Below, piece by piece: positions 26,045-35,561 of a stretch of DNA of 64,000 nt. The notes under the pieces were generated by a model, which saw nothing but the letters and a program-made list of their open reading frames with translations, ran no database searches and was not told where the DNA came from. Both the position numbers and the translations under genes were made by a program. The stretch covers positions 38,677-102,676 of the forward strand of contig NZ_JBGCCT010000041.1 in the NCBI RefSeq assembly GCF_041260665.1, read 5' to 3'. Each line of letters opens with the position of its first letter. Within the stretch, counting starts at the first letter, position 1. The stretch comes from Catenulispora sp. GP43 (GTDB taxonomy: Bacteria; Actinomycetota; Actinomycetes; Streptomycetales; Catenulisporaceae).

Positions 26045-29000
26045 GTGGACGCCAACCGACCCGCTCCGGGACCCGGCGGCTACGGCGGCCTCGGCGCCGG
26101 CAGCATCGTCTCGAAGAACATCCAGCCGCTGCTGGAGGCCGACCCGCGCCAGATCGGGCCCTACGCGGTGGGCGGGCGCCTGGGTCAGGGCGCGATGGGC
26201 AGCGTCTACCTCGGCTTCGCCCCCTCCGGCCAGGCGTTCGCGCTGAAGGTGCTGCGCCAGGACTTCGCCTCCGACCGCGACTTCCGTAAGCGCTTCACCC
26301 GCGAGATCGCCGCGGCGCGCGCGGTGCACTCCCCGTTCGTCAACGCCGTCACCGACGCCGACCCGAACGCCGCGACCCCGTGGCTGGCCTCGTACTTCAT
26401 CCCCGGCCCGCCGCTGAGCTCGGCGGTGCAGCTGGCCGGGCCCTTCGCCCCCCGCTCGGTGGCCCACCTCGGCGTCGGCATCGGCCTGGCCCTGCAGGCC
26501 ATCCACACCGCGGGCATCGTCCACCGCGACCTGAAGCCGGCCAACGTCCTGGTCGCCTCCGACGGCCCGCGCGTCATCGACTTCGGCATAGCCCGCGCCG
26601 TCGACGCCAGCATGCTCACCGCCACCGGCATGCGCCTGGGCACCCCGAGCTTCATGGCGCCGGAACAGGTGGCGGGCAGCGACGTGGACGCCCCGGCGGA
26701 CGTCTGGGCGGTCGGCGGCATGCTGATCTATGCCGCTACCGGACGGACCCCCTTCGGCGATGGCAACGCGATGGCCATCCTCTACCGCGTCGAGAACCAC
26801 GACCCGGACCTGCAGGGACTGGAACCGGCTCTGGCGCACATAGCGGGCCGCTGCCTGGCCAAGGACCCCGCCGACCGCCCGACCCCGACCCAGCTCGTCG
26901 AGATGTGCCGCGCGGCCCTCAACGGCGGCCTGGCGGGACACCCGGCCCTGCGCGGCTCGGACGTCACCGGCTGGCTGCCGTCGGCGGTCTCCCGCGACCT
27001 CGCCGCGCGTGCGGCGGAGCTTTCGAACATCGGGCACGTGGTGCCGGGCCCGGTGGCTGCGGCCGCGCCGGTCGCGCCGCCGTACGCCGGCGGGGACACG
27101 GGCACCGGTACCGGTACCGGCACAGGCAGCGCGGGCAGGACCGGCGGCGGCCTCGGCGGATTCTTGCGACGCAAAGGCGGAGGACCGGCCGGCGCCGCTT
27201 CCGCGACGGGGGCGCCTCTGAGCGGGCAGCCCAGTGGTCAATACAGTCAGGGGACTGCGATGGGTGGCGGGCAGGGTCAGTACGGTCAGCCGGGCGGCCA
27301 GACCGGCGGCGGACAGTACGGACCGCCGCCCGGTTACGAGGGTCAGGACCCGAACGGGACGGGTGGCGGCGGGCAGGGCCAGTACGGCGGGGCTGGTGGG
27401 ACGGGGCAGATGCCGCCGGCGCAGATGCCGCCCGGCCAGGTGCCGCCTGGGCAAATTCCGCCCGGTCAGATGCCGCCCGGCCAGTATGGGGCGCCCGCTC
27501 CGCAGCAGGGTCATCCCGGCCAGTGGGGCCAGCCTCAGCAAGGAAGCTTCGGTGGCCAGCAGCCTGCCGCGCCTGCGTGGGGACCCTCGGGCCCTTCGGG
27601 CAGCGACATGCCCACCATCGTCACGCCCCCGAACGCGCCTGCTCCTGCACCGGAACCCCAGGGGCCGGCCTGGCGGGTGGCGACGTCTTCACAGCCGCCG
27701 GCGGCCCCGGAGCCGGAACCCGCAGGAGTCGCCGGGCTTCCCGCAGGCTTCACTCCGATCGGGGAAGAGGCCAGGCGACTCGCTGAAGCCGTTGACGGTG
27801 CTCCGGGTGGCGGTACCGGGCAGCAGCCGGCAGGGAGCGGTCCTGCCTGGGGGCAGACTCCCGGCTCAGGCTTCGGTCAGCAGCCTGCGAGCGGTGCTTC
27901 GGGTTGGGGGCAGCCTGCGCCTTCTGACGCTCCTGCTTGGGGCCAGCCCCCAGCTGCTTCTTCTCAGCCGGCCGCTTCCGATGCTCCGGCTTGGGGCCAG
28001 CCTGCCGCTGCTTCTCCGCAGCCCGCTGCCTTCACGCCCGACTCTTCCGCAGCCCCCGACGTCGATGCGGCCTTCGGCGCGCCCAAGCCCGCCAACTCGG
28101 CCATCCCCCAGATCGCGGAGCCGACCTTCGCGACCAACTTCAATATCCCGGCGGTCACCCCGCAACCTGAGGCCGGCGCCGAATCCGGGCCCGCCCGGTC
28201 GGGTATCGGCGTGCCTTCCATCGCCGAGCCGACGTTCGCGACCAACTTCAACATCCCGGCGGTCACCCCGCAACCTGAGGCCGGCGCCGAATCCGGGCCC
28301 GCCCGGTCGGGTATCGGCGTGCCTTCCATCGCCGAGCCGACGTTCGCGACCAACTTCAACATCCCGGCGGTCACCCCGCAGCCCGAGCCCGCCGCCGATC
28401 GCGCCGAGCAGCCGCAGGCCGCGCCGTCGGCCCCGACCTCGGCCCCGGTACCCGCGCCCTCGTTCGGGATCCCGCAGATCGCCGAGCCGACGTTCGCGAC
28501 CAACTTCAACATCCCGGCCGTCACCCCCACGCCCGAGCCCGCCGACTCCGCCGCTGCCGCCGACGCCCCCGCGTCCCAGGCCGCGCCGTCGGCCCCGGCG
28601 CCGGCTCCCGCGCCGTCGTTCGCGATCCCGCAGATCGCCGAACCCACGTTCGCCACCAACTTCAACATGCCCGCCGTGACCCCGCAGTCCAGTGCCGCGG
28701 ATTCCGACGCGCCCGAAGCCTCGGCACCCGCGGCACCGTTCGGCGGGGTCAGCGTCCCGCAGATCGCCGAGCCGACCTTCGCGACCAACTTCAACATCCC
28801 CGCGGTCTCCGCCGCCGGCCCGAACGCGGACGCCGACTCGGCCACCGACGCGCCCTCGGCCCGTACCGGCCCTCCCGCGGTCAGCGTCCCCTCCATCGCT
28901 GAACCCTCCTGGGCCACCGGCTTCATGCCCGCGGTCACCCCCGAAGCCCCGGCCCAGGACCCGATCCCGGACGAGCCGGACCCGGCCCCCAAGCCGGTGA

Positions 29001-30034
29001 CCCACGCCCCGCCGATCCCGCCGCACCTCCAGCAGCCGATGACGCCGCCCAAGGGCTTCGGCGCCCCGTCAAGCACATCGAGCTCGCAGCAGCAGCCGAC
29101 GCCGCAGCCTCAGCAGCAGGGCTTGCCCTTCCAGCAGCAGGCCCCGGCTCAGCAGCCCTTCGCGCCATCTCAGCCCTCGACGCCCCAGCCGCCGTTCGCC
29201 CCGCCCCAGGCACAGGCGCAGCAGCAGGGCCAAGGTCAGCAGCAGCAGCCCTACGCCGCCGGCGGCTACGCTCCCCAGCCCCAGCCCCAGCCCCAGCCCC
29301 CGTACGCCCAGCAGCAGCCCCCGGCGCCCCAGCCCCAGCACGGCTACCAGCAGCAACCGCCGCAGCCCTACCAGCAGCAACCTGCGCAGGGGTACCAGCA
29401 GCAGCCGCCGCAGGCTTACCAGCAGCCGTACCAGCCGCAGCCTCAGCAGCAGGGCCAGCAGCAGGGCCAGTACCCCCAGCCGCAGTTCGGCTACCAGCAG
29501 CAGCCCCCAGCGCCGCCGCAGCAGCAGCACGCGGCCTACCAGCAGCAGCCCCCGGCCCCGCCGCAGCACGCCGCCCCGCCGCAGCAGCACGCGGCCTATC
29601 AGCAGCAGCCGCCCCAGCACTCCACTCCGAGCCCCAACGCCAACCCCAACCAACCCACCACCCCCCGCCCGGACCACAACCCCCAAGCCGGCGGCCTCAC
29701 CATCGTCCCCCTCCCGCCCTCGATGGAGTCCCCGTACGGCGTCCCCGAACGCCCCCACGGCCCCGGCCCGACCCTCCTCGACACCGACACCGCCAAGGGC
29801 TGGTCCTCCTGGTCCAGCAGCAAGCGCATCATCGTCCTCGCCGTCGTGGGCATCGTGGTCGTCGGCGGCATCGTCGCGGGGATCCTCGCCATGTCCGGCG
29901 GCGGCTCCTCCAAGTCCGGCGCCTCCACCCCCGGCTCGCCCGTCGTCGGCAACACCGCCCAGACCAGCGGCTCCAGCAGCTTCGCCGCCGCCGGCCAGGA
30001 CCCCCACTGGCTGTTCGAGGCGGCGAACGCCTGA
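26045..30034 (+). CDS. Giant receptor-like Ser/Thr protein kinase with repeat-rich linker
   Basis: 1329 residues from GTG 26045 with GGGGGAG 7 nt upstream. The kinase domain (about 40-295) is complete: LGQGAMGSVY glycine loop, Lys68 in FALKVL, HRD at 160-162 in VHRDLKPANVL, Asp179 of DFG, and APEQ. A 960-residue linker follows. It has a Gly/Gln/Pro part (about 345-480), seven copies of an IAEPTFATNFNIPAVTP-type repeat (about 687-965), and a Gln/Pro/Tyr-rich part (about 1009-1198). One membrane helix (1260-1284) ends in a 45-residue outer tail. It is therefore PknB-like in topology but with no sensor domain. It lies about 90 bp upstream of the nuo operon; a link is only positional. Confidence 0.9.
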   Translation: MDANRPAPGPGGYGGLGAGSIVSKNIQPLLEADPRQIGPYAVGGRLGQGAMGSVYLGFAPSGQAFALKVLRQDFASDRDFRKRFTREIAAARAVHSPFVNAVTDADPNAATPWLASYFIPGPPLSSAVQLAGPFAPRSVAHLGVGIGLALQAIHTAGIVHRDLKPANVLVASDGPRVIDFGIARAVDASMLTATGMRLGTPSFMAPEQVAGSDVDAPADVWAVGGMLIYAATGRTPFGDGNAMAILYRVENHDPDLQGLEPALAHIAGRCLAKDPADRPTPTQLVEMCRAALNGGLAGHPALRGSDVTGWLPSAVSRDLAARAAELSNIGHVVPGPVAAAAPVAPPYAGGDTGTGTGTGTGSAGRTGGGLGGFLRRKGGGPAGAASATGAPLSGQPSGQYSQGTAMGGGQGQYGQPGGQTGGGQYGPPPGYEGQDPNGTGGGGQGQYGGAGGTGQMPPAQMPPGQVPPGQIPPGQMPPGQYGAPAPQQGHPGQWGQPQQGSFGGQQPAAPAWGPSGPSGSDMPTIVTPPNAPAPAPEPQGPAWRVATSSQPPAAPEPEPAGVAGLPAGFTPIGEEARRLAEAVDGAPGGGTGQQPAGSGPAWGQTPGSGFGQQPASGASGWGQPAPSDAPAWGQPPAASSQPAASDAPAWGQPAAASPQPAAFTPDSSAAPDVDAAFGAPKPANSAIPQIAEPTFATNFNIPAVTPQPEAGAESGPARSGIGVPSIAEPTFATNFNIPAVTPQPEAGAESGPARSGIGVPSIAEPTFATNFNIPAVTPQPEPAADRAEQPQAAPSAPTSAPVPAPSFGIPQIAEPTFATNFNIPAVTPTPEPADSAAAADAPASQAAPSAPAPAPAPSFAIPQIAEPTFATNFNMPAVTPQSSAADSDAPEASAPAAPFGGVSVPQIAEPTFATNFNIPAVSAAGPNADADSATDAPSARTGPPAVSVPSIAEPSWATGFMPAVTPEAPAQDPIPDEPDPAPKPVTHAPPIPPHLQQPMTPPKGFGAPSSTSSSQQQPTPQPQQQGLPFQQQAPAQQPFAPSQPSTPQPPFAPPQAQAQQQGQGQQQQPYAAGGYAPQPQPQPQPPYAQQQPPAPQPQHGYQQQPPQPYQQQPAQGYQQQPPQAYQQPYQPQPQQQGQQQGQYPQPQFGYQQQPPAPPQQQHAAYQQQPPAPPQHAAPPQQHAAYQQQPPQHSTPSPNANPNQPTTPRPDHNPQAGGLTIVPLPPSMESPYGVPERPHGPGPTLLDTDTAKGWSSWSSSKRIIVLAVVGIVVVGGIVAGILAMSGGGSSKSGASTPGSPVVGNTAQTSGSSSFAAAGQDPHWLFEAANA
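28102..28938 (+). repeat. Seven-copy coding repeat within the kinase linker
   Basis: Six near-identical units (IAEPTFATNFNIPAVTP core) and one diverged unit (IAEPSWATGFMPAVTP) occur in the kinase linker. Units are separated by Ala/Pro spacers of variable length. Copies at 28151-28258 and 28259-28366 are an exact 108-bp tandem duplication (36 codons), which shows recent expansion. Confidence 0.9.
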
Positions 30035-30108
30035 TCCACGCGCGGTCTGGAGGTCCGTCCAGCGGTCCACTGGACGGCGCCGTGCTCAACGCGACCCGGC
30101 CGGACCAC

Positions 30109-30114
30109 TAACCT
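30109..30114 (+). promoter_or_regulatory. -10 box of nuo operon promoter
   Basis: TAACCT ends 7 nt before the nuoA ATG at 30122. No Shine-Dalgarno sequence lies between the kinase stop and nuoA, so leaderless initiation is likely. Confidence 0.5.
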
Positions 30115-30121
30115 GTCAGTC

Positions 30122-30550
30122 ATGACAGGGCATGGACCGGCCGTCGCAGCGGTCGGAAACACGGCGGGCACGGGGAGTAGCGGGACATACTTCAGCGCCT
30201 ACTCCGTGGTCGGAATCCTCCTGCTCCTGGGAGTGGCGTTCGTGGCGACCGCTTTTGGCGCCAACCGCTTGCTGCGTCCCCACGCACCGAGCCCGGAGAA
30301 GCTCCTCACCTACGAATGCGGCGTGGACCCCGTCGGCGAGGGGTGGGCCCACACGCAGGTCCGTTATTACGTATATGCGTTCCTCTACGCCATCTTCGCC
30401 GTAGACGCCGTATATCTGTTCCCCTGGGCGACCATCTTCGCGGCGCCCGGCTTCAAGGGCACGACGCTCGTGGAGATGTTCGTCTTCCTCGGCTTCCTTG
30501 CGGTCGGCCTGCTGTACGCCTACAAGAAGGGTGTGCTGGCATGGCTGTAG
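30122..30550 (+). CDS. nuoA: NADH-quinone oxidoreductase subunit A
   Basis: 142 residues with three membrane helices (about 22-46, 82-104, 112-134). It is a small subunit at the joint between the membrane arm and the quinone site of complex I. The conserved loop [20 protein letters not shown] (about 60-79), with its invariant Glu-Cys-Gly, and [22 protein letters not shown] are typical. The N-terminus carries an extra Gly/Thr/Ser leader. The last 10 nt overlap nuoB. First gene of the operon. Confidence 0.95.
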   Translation: MTGHGPAVAAVGNTAGTGSSGTYFSAYSVVGILLLLGVAFVATAFGANRLLRPHAPSPEKLLTYECGVDPVGEGWAHTQVRYYVYAFLYAIFAVDAVYLFPWATIFAAPGFKGTTLVEMFVFLGFLAVGLLYAYKKGVLAWL

Positions 30551-31434
30551 ACCTCCCCGTCCCGCGCGTCGGAGCGCCTGTGCAGTCCTCCGCACAGGGA
30601 ACAGGTACGGGAGCCGCTTTAGGGCTCCTCAACAGTGCCGCTCCCCAGCCGATGCGCGTCGTCCTCAACTGGGGACGCCGTTACTCCCTCTGGGTCTTCA
30701 ACTTCGGTCTGGCCTGCTGCGCGATCGAGTTCATCGCGACCTCCATGGCCCGCCACGACTTCATCCGTCTGGGCGTCATCCCCTTCGCGCCGGGGCCCCG
30801 TCAGGCGGACCTGATGGTCGTCTCCGGCACGGTCTCGGACAAGATGGCCCCGGCCGTGAAGCGTTTGTATGACCAGATGCCCGAGCCCAAGTACGTGATC
30901 TCCTTCGGCTCCTGCTCCAACTGCGGGGGCCCGTACTGGGACTCGTATTGTGTTACCAAGGGTGTCGACCAGGTCATCCCGGTGGACGTCTACGTGCCGG
31001 GCTGCCCGCCGCGTCCTGAAGCTCTGCTTCAAGGAATCATTAAGCTGCAGGAAAAGATCGCGGGGGAGGACCTCCGGTCTCGCTATAGCGGACGCGATCC
31101 TCGGCACCCTCCGCGGCTCCCCTTTATGCGTCGCTCGCCTAAGCATCTCTCCAAGGGGTCCGCGTCCGGGTCCCAGTACGGGTCCGGGTCCGCGTCCGCA
31201 GAGTCGACCGACAACAAGGCCTCCTCCCAGACCATCGCGGACATCCTCGCGACGGCCCAGGCGCCGGTCTCGCTTCTTCCCCCGCGCGAGGACGCCTCGA
31301 CGATCCTCCTCCCGGTCGTGGAGACGCCGAAGCCGCCGAAGCTCTTTTACCGCCGCTACCCGAAGGAGCTGCGGCGCTCCCGCGACATCGGCCTCAACAT
31401 CCTCAACCAGAAGCCGGACGCCGACGATGACTGA
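30541..31434 (+). CDS. nuoB: NADH-quinone oxidoreductase subunit B with C-terminal extension
   Basis: 297 residues; the family is usually 160-220. The core (about 36-180) carries all four ligands of the N2 iron-sulfur cluster: Cys59-Cys60 in FGLACC, Cys125 in GSCSNCGG and Cys155 in [11 protein letters not shown]. Residues 181-297 are an added tail, first Ser/Gly/Arg-rich and then a more ordered part with [17 protein letters not shown] and [18 protein letters not shown]. The tail shows no known domain. Its start overlaps nuoA and its stop overlaps nuoC. N2 normally passes electrons to quinone at the NuoB-NuoD interface, yet nuoD is absent here. Confidence 0.94.
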   Translation: MAVDLPVPRVGAPVQSSAQGTGTGAALGLLNSAAPQPMRVVLNWGRRYSLWVFNFGLACCAIEFIATSMARHDFIRLGVIPFAPGPRQADLMVVSGTVSDKMAPAVKRLYDQMPEPKYVISFGSCSNCGGPYWDSYCVTKGVDQVIPVDVYVPGCPPRPEALLQGIIKLQEKIAGEDLRSRYSGRDPRHPPRLPFMRRSPKHLSKGSASGSQYGSGSASAESTDNKASSQTIADILATAQAPVSLLPPREDASTILLPVVETPKPPKLFYRRYPKELRRSRDIGLNILNQKPDADDD

Positions 31435-32062
31435 GACCGAGACCTGGGACGACGTCCAGGAGACCTTCGGCGAGCGGACCGTCACCGTCGCCTCCGGCGA
31501 CTGGCTGGCCACGCTTGAGCGGACCCACGGACTGGGCTACACGTTCTTCGACTGGCTGACCGCGGTCGACGAGCAGGACGCGGGCTTCGACGTCTTCGCG
31601 CACGTCGCCAAGGTCGAGGGCGACGAGCGTGCGACCCGCCTGCTGATTCGGACCCGCATCCCGAAGAACAAGCCCGAGCTGCCCTCGGCCGTGCACGTCT
31701 ACCGGGGTGCGAACTGGCACGAGCGCGAGACGTTCGAGATGTTCGGCATCACGTTCACCAACCACCCGAACCTGATCCCGCTGCTCCTGCCCGACGGCTT
31801 CGACGGGCATCCGCTGCGCAAGGACTTCGTACTGGCCGCGCGGGTCGCCAAGGAGTGGCCGGGCGTCAAGGAGCCGGGGGAGGGCGGGCCTTCGCACGCC
31901 GCCCCCGCCGGGCGCGCGACGCGCCGCCGGATGGTGCCTCCGGGCGTCCCGGACGGCTGGCTGAAGCCGCTGCCGGAGGACGAGGCTCACGGGTCCGAGG
32001 GGTCCGAGGGGTCCGACAGGTCCGATGCCTCTCCGGCCGAGGGACAGGAAGGCGGAGCATGA
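31427..32062 (+). CDS. nuoC: NADH-quinone oxidoreductase subunit C
   Basis: 211 residues from the ATG overlapping nuoB by 8 nt. The 30-kDa subunit fold is seen in [20 protein letters not shown] (about 44-63), LIRTRIP, and the signature [20 protein letters not shown] (about 105-124) followed by [16 protein letters not shown]. The C-terminal 55 residues are polar, with a short GSEGSEGSD repeat. NuoC is normally followed by, or fused to, NuoD; here it ends 4 nt inside nuoH. It is a peripheral-arm subunit without cofactors. Confidence 0.94.
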   Translation: MTETETWDDVQETFGERTVTVASGDWLATLERTHGLGYTFFDWLTAVDEQDAGFDVFAHVAKVEGDERATRLLIRTRIPKNKPELPSAVHVYRGANWHERETFEMFGITFTNHPNLIPLLLPDGFDGHPLRKDFVLAARVAKEWPGVKEPGEGGPSHAAPAGRATRRRMVPPGVPDGWLKPLPEDEAHGSEGSEGSDRSDASPAEGQEGGA

Positions 32063-33027
32063 CCGTCACGGACGCCGTCGTCCGGCTGGCCGTCATCCTG
32101 GGGTTCTTCCTGGTCGTGCCGCTGGTGGTGGGCCAGATGGAGCACAAAGTCATGGCGCACATGCAGTCCCGCGTGGGGCCGATGTACGCCGGGGCCTTCC
32201 ACGGCTGGGCGCAGCTGGTCGCGGACGGTGTGAAGTTCGCGCAGAAGGAGGACGTGGTCCCGGCCGCCGCCGACCGCCGCGTGTTCCAGCTGGCGCCGGC
32301 CGTCGCGCTGATCCCGTACCTGGTGGTGCTGGTGACGATCCCGATCGGGCCGGGCACGCAGGTCGGGCGGAACCTGGACGCCGGGCTGTTCTTCGTCCTG
32401 GCGGTGATGGGCGTCGGCGTGCTGGGCTCGCTGATGGCCGGCTGGGCCAGCGCCAACAAGTACTCGCTGCTCGGCGGCATCCGCAGCGCGGCGCAGCTGA
32501 TGGCGTACGAGCTGCCGATGATCCTGGCCGCGTCCTCGGTGGCGATGGCCGCCGGCACGCTGTCGCTGACCGGCATCGCCGAGGCCTGGCACTGGTACTG
32601 GATCCCGTGGCAGCTGATGGGCCTGTTCGTGTTCTTCGTCTCGGGCCTGGCCGAACTCCAGCGGCCGCCGTTCGACATGCCGGTGGCCGACTCCGAGATC
32701 ATCTTCGGCGCCTACACCGAGTACACCGGCATCCGCTTCGCCCTGTTCCTGCTGGCCGAGTACGGCGGCATCGTGGTCCTGTCCCTGCTGACCACGGTGC
32801 TGTACCTCGGCGGCTGGAAGGGCCCGTTCTACTTCGGCCTGGGGGCGGCCGGCTTCGGCTGGTTCTGGACCCTGGCCAAGACCCTGGTGCTGGCCTTCCT
32901 GGTGATCTGGCTCCGCGTGAGCTACCCCCGCCTGCGCGAGGACCAGCTGCAGAAACTGGCGTGGACGACCCTGATCCCGCTGGCGTTGGCGCAGATCGCG
33001 CTGACCGGAATCCTGAAGGTGGCCTGA
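32059..33027 (+). CDS. nuoH: NADH-quinone oxidoreductase subunit H
   Basis: 322 residues, eight or nine membrane helices. It forms part of the quinone chamber and the first proton path. [19 protein letters not shown] (about 28-46) is the conserved loop of the family, then [14 protein letters not shown], the [19 protein letters not shown] signature and [20 protein letters not shown] with the conserved acidic residues. [19 protein letters not shown] follows. Start and stop overlap nuoC and nuoI (ATGA and TGATG junctions). The tight junctions leave no room for nuoD, E, F or G. Confidence 0.96.
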   Translation: MTVTDAVVRLAVILGFFLVVPLVVGQMEHKVMAHMQSRVGPMYAGAFHGWAQLVADGVKFAQKEDVVPAAADRRVFQLAPAVALIPYLVVLVTIPIGPGTQVGRNLDAGLFFVLAVMGVGVLGSLMAGWASANKYSLLGGIRSAAQLMAYELPMILAASSVAMAAGTLSLTGIAEAWHWYWIPWQLMGLFVFFVSGLAELQRPPFDMPVADSEIIFGAYTEYTGIRFALFLLAEYGGIVVLSLLTTVLYLGGWKGPFYFGLGAAGFGWFWTLAKTLVLAFLVIWLRVSYPRLREDQLQKLAWTTLIPLALAQIALTGILKVA

Positions 33028-34550
33028 TGGCTGCGGACAAGACGGGCCCCGACAAGACGGGCGCCGACAAGCGCGGCCTGCCCGGCGCCGGCCTGGCCAA
33101 GGGCCTGGCCACGACCCTGAAGACGATGACCCGCCGCTCCGTCACGGCGCAGTACCCGGACGTGAAGCCGGAACTCCCCCCGCGCACCCGCGGCGTCATC
33201 GCCCTGCTGGAGGAGAACTGCACCTCCTGCATGCTCTGCGCCCGCGAATGCCCCGACTGGTGCATCTACATCGACTCCCACAAGGAAGTCGTCCCCGCCA
33301 CCGAACCGGGCCAGCGCGACCGCACCCGCAACGTCCTCGACCGCTTCGCGATCGACTACAGCCTGTGCATGTACTGCGGCATCTGCATCGAAGTCTGCCC
33401 CTTCGACGCCCTCTTCTGGTCCCCCGAATTCGAATACGCCGAATTCGACATCGTCGACCTCCTCCACGAAAAGGACCGCCTCCGCGACTGGATGTGGACG
33501 GTCCCCCCGCCACCCCCGCCCGCCGCGAACGCCGAACCCCCGAAGGAGATCGCCGCCGCCCAGAAGGCGGTCGAGAAGCAGGCCGCCGCCGACGCCAAGG
33601 CGGCGGCGGACCGCGCGACGGTGGCGGAAAAGCCCGCTCCCGCGAAGCCGGCTCCCGCGAAGGCCGCACCCCCGAAGCCCGCCCCGCGCGCGCCGGAGGC
33701 CGACACGACGGAGATCCCGAAGATCACGGGCCCCGCCGCACCGGCGGACCGCGACACGTTGAAGGACACCGCGGAGCTGCCGGTGGTCGAGTCGCCGCAG
33801 TCTGGGACACAGCCGCTGCCTCGTCCTGAGGCGGCGACGCAGCCGTTGCCCCGGCCCGAGGCTGCGACCCAGCCGCTGCCCCGCCCGGAGGATGTGGCCG
33901 AGTCGCTGTCGGCCGGGCTGATCGCGGAGATCGCGGCCGCGGAGGCTGCGGGCAAGCCGGCGGCGGAGCCTGAGCCGGTCGCTGAAGCCGAGCCTGCTGC
34001 CGAAGCTGAGCCGGAACCTGCCGTCGAGCCTGCTGCTGAGGCCGAGGCGGAACCTGCCGTCGAGCCTGCTGCGACTGCCGAGCCTGTTGCCGAGGCCAAG
34101 CCGGAACCTGCCGCTGAGCCTGCTGCAACTGCCGAGCCCGCTGCTGAGGCCGAGCCGCAACCCGTCGCCGAAGCAGCCCCCGGCGAGCCCGAGGCCCCAG
34201 CCCCGACTCCGGCCGAGCCGGCAGCCGAAGCCAAGCCAGCCCCCACCCGTGCCCGCAAGACCGCGGCATCCAAAAAGGCCGCCGCTCCCAAGACCACCGC
34301 CGCCAAGAAGTCCGCGGCATCGAAGACCGCCGCCTCCAAGTCCCCGGCCCAAAAGGCGACCCGCCCTCGCAAGACCGCGGCGGCTCCCGACACCGCAGCC
34401 GAAACCCCCACTACCCCCGAGTCGCCCGAAACCCCCGAGTCGCCCAAGCCCAAGCGCCCCCGCAAAACCGCCGCCCCCTCCGAGCCGCCGGCCGAGCCCG
34501 ACTCGGGCGACGGTGCCTCCGGCCCCGACTCGCCGGAGGCCGCCGGATGA
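33027..34550 (+). CDS. nuoI: NADH-quinone oxidoreductase subunit I with a long Pro/Glu and Lys/Ala tail
   Basis: 507 residues against a family norm of about 160-220. The core (about 35-165) is complete. Cluster one uses Cys65, 68, 71 and 75 in [12 protein letters not shown]; cluster two uses Cys114, 117, 120 and 124 in [12 protein letters not shown]. After a proline run (160-166) comes a tail of about 340 residues. It contains an Ala/Lys helix, three copies of [10 protein letters not shown], a long Glu-Pro-Ala repeat region, and a Lys/Ala/Thr stretch like histone H1 or HupS tails ([20 protein letters not shown]). The tail has no cysteines and is probably disordered. The frame is open with normal codon use, so it is translated with nuoI. 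It overlaps both neighbours. Confidence 0.93.
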   Translation: MAADKTGPDKTGADKRGLPGAGLAKGLATTLKTMTRRSVTAQYPDVKPELPPRTRGVIALLEENCTSCMLCARECPDWCIYIDSHKEVVPATEPGQRDRTRNVLDRFAIDYSLCMYCGICIEVCPFDALFWSPEFEYAEFDIVDLLHEKDRLRDWMWTVPPPPPPAANAEPPKEIAAAQKAVEKQAAADAKAAADRATVAEKPAPAKPAPAKAAPPKPAPRAPEADTTEIPKITGPAAPADRDTLKDTAELPVVESPQSGTQPLPRPEAATQPLPRPEAATQPLPRPEDVAESLSAGLIAEIAAAEAAGKPAAEPEPVAEAEPAAEAEPEPAVEPAAEAEAEPAVEPAATAEPVAEAKPEPAAEPAATAEPAAEAEPQPVAEAAPGEPEAPAPTPAEPAAEAKPAPTRARKTAASKKAAAPKTTAAKKSAASKTAASKSPAQKATRPRKTAAAPDTAAETPTTPESPETPESPKPKRPRKTAAPSEPPAEPDSGDGASGPDSPEAAG

Positions 34551-35149
34551 CCGCCACGCGGGCGATCGGGTCCACCACCGGGGTCGAGATCACCTTCATC
34601 CTGGTCGGGTTGCTGACCTTCGGTGCCGCCGTGCTGACCGTGACCGTGCGCAACCTCGTGCACGCCGCGCTCTGGCTCGTTGTGGCGCTCGGGGGGCTTG
34701 CCGGCTGCTATCTGCTGCTCGCCGCCGAGTTCGTGGCGTGGGTGCAGGTGCTCATCTATGTCGGTGCGGTGGCCGTGCTGTTGTTGTTCGGGCTGATGTT
34801 GACGCGGGCGCCGATCGGGCGGACCACCGAGCTGGATTCCGGCAATCGGTGGGCCGCGGCGGTGGTGGGGCTCGCGACGGCCGGGGTGCTGGTCAGTGTC
34901 GTCGGTGATGCGGTGCGGACCATGTGGTTCGATCCGCGGCAGGCGGTCGTCAACGGGACTGCCAAGGCCGTCGGGTCCAGCCTGTTCCGCTACTGGGTGC
35001 TGCCCTTCGAGCTGCTGTCCGTGCTCCTGCTCGCGGCGCTGGTCGGGGCGATCGTGCTGTCCCGGCGCGATGTGTCCGCGGACGCCGAGGGCTACGCCGA
35101 TGCTGTTGCCGACTCCGGCGCCGATACCGTGACGGAGGCCGAAGCCTGA
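34547..35149 (+). CDS. nuoJ: NADH-quinone oxidoreductase subunit J
   Basis: 200 residues, five membrane helices. It starts at an ATG inside the nuoI stop (ATGA). Typical features are [30 protein letters not shown] (about 38-67), whose Glu lies on the central proton path, and [20 protein letters not shown] (about 69-88). The fifth helix contains [23 protein letters not shown] short acidic tail ends the protein. It belongs to the membrane arm next to NuoK and NuoA. Confidence 0.95.
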   Translation: MTATRAIGSTTGVEITFILVGLLTFGAAVLTVTVRNLVHAALWLVVALGGLAGCYLLLAAEFVAWVQVLIYVGAVAVLLLFGLMLTRAPIGRTTELDSGNRWAAAVVGLATAGVLVSVVGDAVRTMWFDPRQAVVNGTAKAVGSSLFRYWVLPFELLSVLLLAALVGAIVLSRRDVSADAEGYADAVADSGADTVTEAEA

Positions 35150-35150
35150 C

Positions 35151-35561
35151 ATGCACGCCATCTACCCCCTCACCCTCGCCGCCCTCCTCTTCGCGGTCGG
35201 CGTCTACGGCGTCCTGGCCCGCCGCAACGCGGTGGCCGTCCTCATGGCGATCGAGCTCCTGCTCAACGCCGTCAACCTCAACCTCGTCACCTTCTCCAGC
35301 CTCCTGCGCGACCAGTACGGCATGGGCCAGGTCTTCACCATCTTCCTGATCACCGTCGCCGCCGCCGAGACCGGCCTGGGCCTGGCGATCGTCCTGCTGC
35401 TGTACCGCAACCGCGGTACCGCGGCCATCGACGACGCCCGCGAACTCGGCGAGGACGGCGCGCTGGGCATGCGCCGGATCCCGCAGCAGGCGGACGGCGC
35501 AGGTGCAGCGCGGGGCGCCGGCGCCGGCCCCACCTCCGCCCCGAAGGCGGTGACCAAATGA
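35151..35561 (+). CDS. nuoK: NADH-quinone oxidoreductase subunit K
   Basis: 136 residues, three membrane helices in the first 100. The two buried glutamates of the family are present in [15 protein letters not shown] (about residue 36) and [18 protein letters not shown] (about 73). These are key carriers in the E-channel of complex I. The C-terminal 36 residues are an Ala/Gly extension not seen in most homologues. It starts 2 nt after nuoJ and overlaps nuoL by ATGA. Confidence 0.95.
   Translation: MHAIYPLTLAALLFAVGVYGVLARRNAVAVLMAIELLLNAVNLNLVTFSSLLRDQYGMGQVFTIFLITVAAAETGLGLAIVLLLYRNRGTAAIDDARELGEDGALGMRRIPQQADGAGAARGAGAGPTSAPKAVTK

Noticed and set aside
27400..27490. GQMPPGQ-type repeat and long Gln tracts as a mobile or foreign element
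   Set aside because: They are in frame inside the kinase gene with normal GC content, so they are low-complexity coding sequence.
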